From positions 55,235,743-55,299,742 of the forward strand of contig NC_044278.2 of the NCBI RefSeq assembly GCF_004027225.2: a stretch of DNA of 64,000 nt, read 5' to 3'. The notes beneath the pieces were generated by a model that saw only the letters and a program-made list of their open reading frames with translations, did no database searches and was not told where the DNA came from. Below, in pieces: positions 55,901 to 64,000 of this stretch. Source of the DNA: Strigops habroptila. Taxonomy: Eukaryota > Chordata > Aves > Psittaciformes > Psittacidae. The position numbers were made by a program, and so were the translations under genes. Each line of letters begins with the position of its first letter. Within the stretch, counting starts at the first letter, position 1.

Positions 55901-58900
55901 AAGCAATATTCATCACTTAAAATCAGGGTTAAAAAACAGCCAGGCAGGGGTTAACCTATTTCTCTTTAATTGAGGAACAACACAGTTTCCAAACTAGAAC
56001 AGGTATGTTTCACTGCCCTGTAAAGGTAGAGGTGAAATAATCTTGGAAGTACAAACGTAATGAATGTAAAGGATATAGAGAAAAGATGATGAGAAGCAGC
56101 AGGGCTGTTACCACTGAAGGTGAGAAAGGAGCAGAAAGCCATGCACAGAGACAGAAGATCTTGTTTCATTGTCCTGAGGAGGCATGAGGAACAGTTTGGG
56201 ATACTGTTTGCAAGAGGCTTGCGTTTTTGAGCATGGAAGTTGCTTCCTTTGTCTGATTGTTCTTTGTATGTAAATAATATTTATTCACTAATACAAATGG
56301 CTAGTAGAAAGTTCCATTGTGACTATTAAGAAACGCTAGCATATGTGGGAAGGAGGACAATCCCCTTAGGTCCTTATCGTCCTGTTTTCCCCCTGTAGGA
56401 AGCACTGGTGTGGCATAATAATATGCATTGACCAATTTGAACTGATGGCCTTCTTTGCAAATAATATAATAAATTCATAAATAAAAAAGCTCATAAGGAG
56501 CTTTTAATTGTATAAAACTGAAATTTTGGCAAACAGTTCAGTTCAGAGGGTATTAAAATAATAAAGGCTAACTGTAGAAGTTTCTCACTTTCTTTGAGGA
56601 AACCTTCATCACCGAGAAGTAAGCCAGGAAATGCTTTGAGACTTGTTTTAAGCCCAGAGCTGCCTGGATTTTGCATTTTGTGGATAATAATACACAAAGG
56701 CTTCCAAACGCAGTGGGAGAGCTCCACACAAATGGCTCTTGAAAAAATCACAAACAAAAAAGGCATTGTCTTGCAGTGAACAGTTAGGCACGGCTCTTAC
56801 AGAGATGGTTTTGTGTCCCATTCGCATGCATAACAATTATTGATATTCACTAATGAGAGAAAAAAAATGCCCCACATTCCACCGCTGTTTGAATGAGAAT
56901 GGATTCCCTACAGCTAACACATTTTAAACATTTATTAATTAGTAGAGATTTCATGCTTATAACTAGAAGGCCTGCAGGTAGGACTAGATACTATTTTTAT
57001 GTAAACATACGTTTGCTTATTTTTGATCCCTTTTGATAAAAAAAAAGTTCATTCTCATCATTTGTTTGTTGGCTCTTAAGGTTTTGGATTTAGTTACTTG
57101 AGAATGCAAGTGCCTCAATTTTTGAGACAGACCTTGTCAATACTTATGGTCCCATTGTCACAAGTGGAATAAAAATATATATGGTGCTGCCCAGATTGTC
57201 CAAAGATACTTCTCTTTCTTCTGTACGTTCTGCTTTAGATTATTGGGATAGTTCTACTTTATTCAACTAGTGTCTGTTCTTCCCCACCTCCTCAGACCTG
57301 CCTGACCATGCTATGAATTGGCACTGCACAGAGGTGAGGGGAGGGCAGCATACAACCCTACGTTCTTCAGCCTTTCATGGTCTGCACAGATCCCATGTGT
57401 ACAACCATCCTTCTTTTTGTCTACATTCCACATCTCTACAGCACATCATCTCTTGTCGAAGCTGGTATGGCTCCTTTGCCACATTTACAACAAGAGAGGT
57501 CTCCTGCCCAGAGACAGACATTTTTAAAGCACTCTATATTGTTTGTAGGTGTTCTAAGAGGTGGACCAGAAAATGTGACCCCTTGATTTTATTGTGTCTT
57601 TCATTCTGATGTATTTACTTTTTGATTTAATCTATAATAATAGTGATTTGACCATACGCCTAGAAGCAGATACATGTAAATGAATGACTGTGTCTGACCA
57701 CAAAAGCTAGATTTTTCCACATCCAGCCATTTCTCTGGAAGAAGTAAAGAAAGATGTGCAAGGATTTTGGCAGACTTGCAGTGAACGCAGAGAGCTGAAG
57801 TTACTTCCACCTCACTAGCAGTCTGCCCTGCAGCTCCTGAGGATGTCAGTGTCTCTCAGGCAGGGCCATCAGATCCACTTAATGATTTTCTTGTGTGTAA
57901 AGTAGGTTACTTTACCAAGCTGGGGCACAAAGGATGATGGCTGGAGAACTGATTCACAGGATCATAGAACCCTGCTTTAAGATAGAAATATGCATCAGAA
58001 GAGTGGAGCACAAGACTTGGAGTGGTAACACTGCAACTGTTTGGCTTGGATTTGCCTCCTGAAGTCTGTCAGACCTGTATATCATCTTTATTACCTTGGT
58101 CAGTCTGAAGTGAAACAAAACACCATTGTTATTTAAATAACAGCAGAACAGTTATTGGCAGACTTAATACTGCAAATGCTGTGTATAAAGACAAACTTCA
58201 GGTTCCAGCATCTTCTAATTTTCTGATTATTTGTAAAATTATTTTTAATAATATTATCAAAGTATTTTTTCATGTTGTTGTACCAGACATACTTTTCTTT
58301 CTGGTGGGTACATATTTTTATAAATGAGAATGCCATTTGGCATTGCATCATGCTATCACAGTGCATTTCAAATGCAAACAAAAATTATTCATCAGAAGTG
58401 AAATCTAAATTGGGAAATACAAAATAATCCATAAATTCTTCAGAAGTATCTCTAGCTTTGAATTTCCATGGTTACTGCACCCAAATATGTTTTGAGTTTT
58501 GTTGAAGCGAATGCACACCTGCTAATTGGGCCAGTGATTCAAGTCTGACAAGTTAGCTAGTTACGCACTCGTCACTTTATTCACATCAAGAGTGCCAGCA
58601 ACAGGCTACTGACATTTGTTATTTAACAAAAGAAAACTCTCTCAAATAAATGCAGATTGTCTAAAGATGATCTTCATGAAGAGCCAAATGAAAATGGCAG
58701 TGAATGTTGCACATGCAAAGTATCTCACTCACATCTGACTTGCAAATCATTTAAACAAGCAGTAGGCACAACCAACAGGCACTGTGGTTTTGACCAGGTT
58801 TTCTTAATTCCTTCTGATTTGGGCTCCACACATTCCAAAGCGGTTTCTATCCCTACTTGGATTATGACAGTATGACTATTTCCTTATATTTCTAGTTTGC

Positions 58901-59585
58901 CAGAGAAGACAACAGTAAAGTATTTCTCATCCTAGTGTGCTAACTCTTGCTCAGCCATGGACTAGTCAGAATAGATACATGATACGCATGAAAAAACTTC
59001 CAGTCCCTTTGTGTTCAATTTAAGGCTTTTGAGATGTAGGCATTTGGGCAGACTTTTCCAGGGAAACTACCTTTGGTTTTGAAGGTTTGTATTTTAAAGT
59101 TTCTGGAGTAACTTGAGGAAATTGGGTATTTCTATACCTTTATAAAAATTTCCAGGCACTTCAGAAATTTTGTACAGTATTTTACTTAAAGTGGCTACCG
59201 TATCTTGATCGAAGAAAGGTCTGTGGTAAATGACAGGCTAAGTGGTTAGGTCATGGTTGCATTTGCCACTTTGAAAATGAACCCTGGAACACCGTGTTTT
59301 ATTACAGTGGTTCTTACATAATGACAAATAAATGTTGTGTACCTTTGCCTAAATGCCAGCAAATGGATTCCGTTCTAATAGAATTTCATTTACATTCAGT
59401 CTGTGGCTTCATGTTGGCCAAAGCCAACTGTGGTCTCAGCTGCCGAGCCTTGCTCCTAATATCCTACTATTCCTTAGCTTTCAGAGAACTGGAGTCTAAG
59501 TACTGTAAAAAACTTTCCTTTTGGTTAATTTGAATTCCAAACTGTGGATATATTTCATCATCCCCAAAAAACTTATGCCGAAGCA
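52948..59585. other. NIPA1-HERC2 intergenic, segment 5
   Basis: 6.6 kb of AT-rich DNA. It includes a minus-strand open frame of 156 codons at 55215-55685 with no recognisable domain, and an AT-rich stretch at 54590-55120. No gene is supported. Confidence 0.5.
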
Positions 59586-60340
59586 TGATTTTTGTGCAAG
59601 GTCCTGCACCTGGGTCAGGGCAATCCCAAGCACAAATACAGGCCAGAAGGAGAATGGACTGAAAGTAGCCCTGAGAAGGACTTGGAGGTGTTGCTTGATG
59701 GGAAGCTAAACATGACCCAGCAGCGTGCACTCGCAGCCCAGAAAGCCAACCATATGCTGGGCTGCACCAAAAGGAGCATGACCAAGTGGGTCAAGGGGGG
59801 TGATTCTTCCCCTCTGCTCCGCTCTCGTGAGACCCCACCTAAAGTACTGTGTTCAGCTCAAGGGTCCTCAGCACAAGGGTGATGTGGACCTGCTCAAGTG
59901 AGTCCAGAGGAGGCCATGATCAGAAGGCTGCAGCACCTCTCCTGCCAAGATAGGCTGAAAGAGCTGGGGTTGTTCAGCCTGGAGAAGGCTGTGGGGAGAC
60001 CTTAGAGCAGTTCCCAGTGCCTAAAGCGGGCATACAGGAAATCTGGAGAGGGACTTTTTACAAGGGCATGTAGGGACAGGACAAGAGGGAATGGCTTCAA
60101 ACTGAAAAAGGGCAGATTTAGATTAGATATTACAAAGAAATTCTTCCCTGTGAGGGTGGTGAGGCACTGGCACAGTTTGCCCAGAGAAGCTGTGGCTGCC
60201 CCATCCCTGGCAGTGTTCAAGGCCAGGCTGGATGGGGCTTTGAGCAACCTGGTCTAGTGGAAGGTGTCCCTGCCCATGGCAGGGGGGTTGGAACTGGATG
60301 ATCTTTAAGGTCCCTTCCAACTCAAACCATTCTGTGACTA
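59586..60340 (+). repeat. CR1 LINE fragment, sense, near the HERC2 promoter
   Basis: Starts in the reverse-transcriptase C-terminal coding region ('gcaaggtcctgcacctgggt'; peptide [20 protein letters not shown]) and continues [20 protein letters not shown]. It then runs through the 3'UTR to 'aaccattctgtgactatt'. About 750 bases, with frameshifts. It ends about 350 bp before the CpG island of HERC2. Confidence 0.93.
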
Positions 60341-60679
60341 TTTGCCTTAGTGCAGTTTCTCACTTGGGTGCTAACAGCTAGGGGCAACTGCCTCCAAGTC
60401 TCCAGTCATCAGCTGTCATTAGGCAGTTCCCGCTTTCTTCCTCAGCATCCTTCTTGTCTATAGTGGCAACATCTTCCCTTCCTCGATTCCTTCGGGCTGT
60501 TTCTGCCATTTTGTTTGCGTCTGAACTGCTTACTATTGACCTTTCTGCTCTGAAATATGTAAATGCCGCTTTTCTTTTTAGAAACGAACTTAACAGCATA
60601 GTTTGCAGATGGTCCCTAAAGTGACTTATAAAAAGCAACAACCAAACCCTGAAGGTTTTTAATCTCCGCATCCCACCCA

Positions 60680-61420
60680 ACACAACCCGTCGCTGTTCCA
60701 CCGCCGGCCGGTCCGGCGCTGCCCTGAGGCGCCCAGCCGCCCCCCGCTCCGGGACAGGATGTCCCGCCTCCCGCTCCTCTCCTGGTTGGCCGAGAGCTCT
60801 GCTGGCGCACCGGGGGCTGAGCTGCGAATTGGCCGAGTTTCCCGTGCCTCCAGTACCGAGGGAGAAAGGGAGGGACCGGCGGGCGGCTCTGCCGGCGGAG
60901 GAGCGGGTGGGGGGGCGGGCGGGCTGGGGAAGGAGGGGCGAGGATTAACCGGGACCGAGCGGGCGACAGTAGAGCGAGGCGAGAAACGAGGAGCTGCCGC
61001 CGCCGCCGCCGCCGTTGTCGCGGCTGGCCGGTGAGTGCGAGGGAGCTTGGCAGTGGTGGGGGGAGCCAGAGGGCGGGCTCACTTTCCCCGCTCCCCGCGC
61101 CGTGGAGCTGGCCGCAGTCGGGGGCAGGGCGGCCCCCGCGCCGTGTGCAGCGACCCCTGCCCGGCGGGGCCTTCCCCGCCCGGCAGCCCCTTCCCCGTCC
61201 GGCGGCCCCCGCCCCACGTTATCGCCGCGGCCGGGGGCCGTGAGGGGCGGTGACAGCGGAACGGGAGGGGGGGAGGGAGGGGGTGCGCCTGGGAGAGGGG
61301 GTTGCCTGTGGCGGGGGGGGAGCCCGCGGGCCTCGGCTGCTGCCCGGGGAGGAGGGGGTGCGGGTGCCCCCGGTAATCGCTTTATGTTGGCCTGCGGCTT
61401 GCGTAATCTGCGATCAATTA
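60680..61420 (+). promoter_or_regulatory. HERC2: CpG island, HERC2 promoter
   Basis: G+C- and CpG-rich block around HERC2 exon 1. An inverted CCAAT box (ATTGGCC, 60828-60834) lies about 80-120 bp before the likely start of transcription, followed by GC boxes (GGGGCGGGCGGG near 60911). No TATA box is seen. Confidence 0.85.
60940..61030 (+). other. HERC2: HERC2 non-coding exon 1
   Basis: The exon ends at GGCTGGCCG|GTGAGTGCG, a consensus donor (intron starts 61031). It contains a (GCC)n run at about 60996-61014 and no ATG. The 5' boundary is approximate, placed downstream of the inverted CCAAT box and GC boxes. HERC2 is known to have a non-coding first exon, in agreement. Confidence 0.65.
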
Positions 61421-61730
61421 TTTATTTCATGCACCACTTACGGGTCTGAGGGACAGCGTTAGGCCTCTGGTGTAGCTGAGCGCAGCGGAAGGGAGGCTTC
61501 CTTCCACGGGTGGTACAGGGAAGGGAAGCGGAGGGGTATTTTGGGGGGTTTGAATAGTGGTGTTAATGTATGTTCCTCTCCTTGTGCGATTTTGGGGGAT
61601 GTGATCGAGGGACGTCCTTATTCACGATGCAGTTGTGAAGATCAAGTGCAAGCCGCCCTAGTCTGAGCAAAAATAACCTTGCGTGGTTTACTTCATGTGC
61701 TAGATTGGTGTTTTTCGTATCCTGTGGCAG
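61031..61730 (+). other. HERC2 intron 1
   Basis: About 700 bases from GTGAGT to the acceptor TTTTTCGTATCCTGTGGCAG. The first half is CpG-island sequence. An alternative acceptor ending CTGCTCAG at 61744 is possible. Confidence 0.75.
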
Positions 61731-61775
61731 GTTGGGCTGCTCAGCCAGCCTGGAGAGAAGGCTGGAGAAGGAAAC
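61731..61775 (+). other. HERC2: HERC2 5'UTR portion of exon 2
   Basis: 45 bases between the inferred acceptor at 61730 and the start codon, with no upstream ATG. Confidence 0.7.
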
Positions 61776-61847
61776 ATGTCTTCTGAATCTTTTTGTCTGG
61801 CTGCTCAAGCAAGGTTTGACTCCAAATGGTTGAAGACAGACTTACAG
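61776..61847 (+). CDS. HERC2: HERC2 first coding exon (N-terminus, partial gene)
   Basis: ATG at 61776 (A at -3) opens MSSESFCLAAQARFDSKWLK followed by TDLQ, ending in phase 0 at CAG|GTAAGG. This matches the HERC2 N-terminus; human begins MPSESFCLAAQARLDSKWLK. Differences are Ser for Pro at residue 2, Phe for Leu at 14 and Leu for Ile at 23. HERC2 is an E3 ubiquitin ligase of about 4800 residues, with three RCC1-like propellers and a C-terminal HECT domain. It acts in DNA damage responses and centrosome and protein turnover control. Only 24 codons are in the window. The 5'UTR part of this exon is 61731-61775. Confidence 0.95.
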
Positions 61848-64000
61848 GTAAGGGGTTATATAGTTGTGTTGCATTGTGACCTTTCAGGTGCAGATCAAGG
61901 ATGCTTTTAGTCTTAAGTAGCTGACAAACAGAAAACTGCAGTATTGCTGTTGAGATAGACATGTAGGTTTTGGGTTTTTTTTCAGTATGCTGATTTAGAA
62001 CTGATATTGCAGAAACAGTAACTTATTTTGAGCTGCAAACAGATCTGTATTGTCAGGCCAGTCCCTTCTGCTTAGAAACAAGCTGGACTACATATGTATG
62101 TTATCTTTGCGGAGTGTCAAGGCAAGTAGTTGAATATGTAGCATTACTGCTAGATCTATAAATTCTTCATTTAGGCTGTTGCTAAACTTCTTTACTGCAT
62201 ATGGGCTAGCAGCTTTAGTGCACTAGACAACTGAAGCAAAAGACGATGGAAATTAATTTATGTTTTGAAGAATTCAGATTAGGTTTTACTGTAGTCATTC
62301 ATATAATGGATATAGGCTTCCTTCACATTTTGTCCTTTTTGAAGGGAGTTAATTTTTTGTCAAAGATACATGGTTGAAATGGACCTTATCTTTGTTGAAC
62401 TGTACTGGTGTTTGGTGAGAAGTTTTTTTTTTTTTTTTTTCTTCTTAGAAGATGATCTGTTCAGGTATCAAAGCTGTGTGATACAGGGATGAGCACGCTA
62501 TTATGTCTTCCTGATTCAGGTTTGAAAATTAAATGGAAAGTACAGAGAAGTAGAGAGGTTTGGGTCAGATTTGTTTGTTTCAGATGAAATGGGTAACTAG
62601 AGTTCAGTCCTTGTCTTGTCAGTCTTCTTCCTTCCTCCAGATGTTGCATATAGATACCTTACTTTGAATAACCTTTCCACGTTCCTTTGAAATTCTTGTT
62701 TGGATGGGCCAGCCCGTGTTATTCCTTTGTTACAGATTAATAATAATAAAACGTTTAAAAAATAACATCCTGAGTGACTTTACTCTGGATTACATGCTGA
62801 TAGCCTGAATGGTTGAGTTCAGCTGTTCTTGTAGTTAGACAAGGGTTTTTGTCCTCATGCAGTTGTGATTCAGGAGCAGCCTTTCTCCAATATTTTACGT
62901 CAAACAAGATAAATTGGAATCAGAAGTAACAGATACAGACTTAGAGGTTACATTATTTAGTAGGTCTTGTATGTAAATGCTCTGAAATGACAGAGAATGC
63001 TCTTGATTTGGCTAGAATAGTTCTATTTTCATCTTTTATTCTTACTGAAGTGAAAGTTTTGATCCAAAGTTAGCTATTTTGGCTAATGCGGTAAATAAAG
63101 ATAATGGAAACCAAGTTGAAACATAGTAAGAAATACAGAAGTGTATTTGTGTTCTCTGGAGGCTGGCTTCTGATTGCAAATATGTTGCTTCACTGATTGT
63201 GCAATAGAGAGAAATCTTAGCTTTAAAATTGTCAATCTTTGTTTGTAGCAGCTGCTGATTATGCATTGCCTGTTTTTCTTCTGTATTATATAGGGTGAAA
63301 AATGCGACCATGTGATTTGTCAGATTTTTCCTGTCATTCGTAGTGCCTTTTTTCTACATCCCTTTTTCTGTTTACGTAAACTCTTGACAAGAGGCTTTCA
63401 GTTGCCATCCAAACTTTAAGGATTATTTTCAGCTGAGTGTGTATAAATGCAGTGAAATATTTGTCTTTTATGAGACTGTTGTTTAGTTAATGTGTTGTAA
63501 TAATTCCTTTTAATAATGAAAATCTTAATTTGTAACAAATTTCTATGAATAAGCTCTCTTACAAGTAGGAGTTCTTTATGAGTAATAACAAGCTAGACTC
63601 TAATTGCAGGGGTACTCCCTTTGTTTTCTTCCAATCATGCTGTAGTCAAAATGATGAGATTAGTGAAATAAGAGAACAGTAATCATTTGTGATCTGCTGG
63701 ACGCAAACATCACTTCTGTGGAATCTGAAGAGTAGCCAGGCCTCCTGGGTATAATATAATTTTCTTATTAGGTTAACTGTTTTTGGTATGACACAGGTCC
63801 TTACCACAGAACTCTACTTGGATGTATGTGTTCAGTATTTTAAACAACGTGTATATGAATCTTGAATTGCTCTTTTTTAATTTATTAAATGGCAGATGTT
63901 TTCTGTCAAGTAAAGGGGTTTTGGGCTCTGGGGAATCCTTCTGTTGCATGATTGACTACTTTAGCTGCTGGTTGACTAGCGTGACCTAGCTATGTGTGAA
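61848..64000 (+). other. HERC2 intron 2 (runs off the right edge)
   Basis: AT-rich intron sequence with a T-run at 62424-62440. The next expected HERC2 exon was looked for and not found, so it lies to the right of the window. Short reading frames on both strands are not genes. Confidence 0.75.

Noticed and set aside
60759-61462. Open frames of 70-144 codons across the HERC2 CpG island
   Set aside because: Low-complexity Gly/Arg/Pro/Ala translations that cross the HERC2 exon 1 donor; HERC2 exon 1 is known to be non-coding.

Overview
The window is vertebrate nuclear DNA, almost certainly from a bird. It has small coding exons with canonical GT/AG splice sites, long AT-rich introns, three CpG islands, and several truncated CR1 LINE copies ending in the avian-type 'attctgtgattctatga' tail. 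One LTR-like insertion starting TGTCATGGTTTAA resembles, from memory, LTRs common in neoavian genomes; that is a weak clue and I do not name a species.

Three conserved genes are recognised. (1) NIPA2 is on the minus strand at the left edge. Only its 5' part is inside: a CpG-island promoter near 9.4 kb, probable 5'UTR exons at 9232-9370 and 2117-2176, and the first coding exon at 1524-1746. The remaining exons lie beyond position 1. (2) NIPA1 is complete on the minus strand. Its five coding exons lie between 28898 and 18412 and join in frame to a 323-residue Mg2+ transporter. A roughly 4.9 kb 3'UTR probably ends near 13530, and the CpG-island promoter is at 28.4-29.65 kb. (3) HERC2 is on the plus strand at the right edge: CpG-island promoter, non-coding exon 1 ending at 61030, and exon 2 (61731-61847) carrying the first 24 codons. 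The rest of this giant gene lies beyond the window.

Layout: 1-9.4 kb is the NIPA2 5' region and introns, with one old antisense CR1. 9.75-13.5 kb is the NIPA2-NIPA1 spacer with one sense CR1. 13.5-28.9 kb is NIPA1. 29.7-60.7 kb is about 31 kb of intergenic DNA between the divergent NIPA1 and HERC2 promoters, holding four CR1 fragments, one solo-LTR-like element, simple repeats and no recognisable gene. 60.7-64 kb is the start of HERC2.

NIPA1 and NIPA2 are paralogous multi-pass Mg2+ transporters of endosomes and the plasma membrane, arranged in tandem on the same strand. HERC2 is a very large HECT E3 ubiquitin ligase. Here HERC2 and NIPA1 are immediate head-to-head neighbours; in human 15q11-q13 the Prader-Willi/Angelman gene block lies between them. 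I found no new enzymatic or defence system. The points most worth a second look are the short upstream ORFs in the NIPA2 leader, paired CRE sites in the NIPA1 promoter, and the head-to-head NIPA1/HERC2 arrangement.
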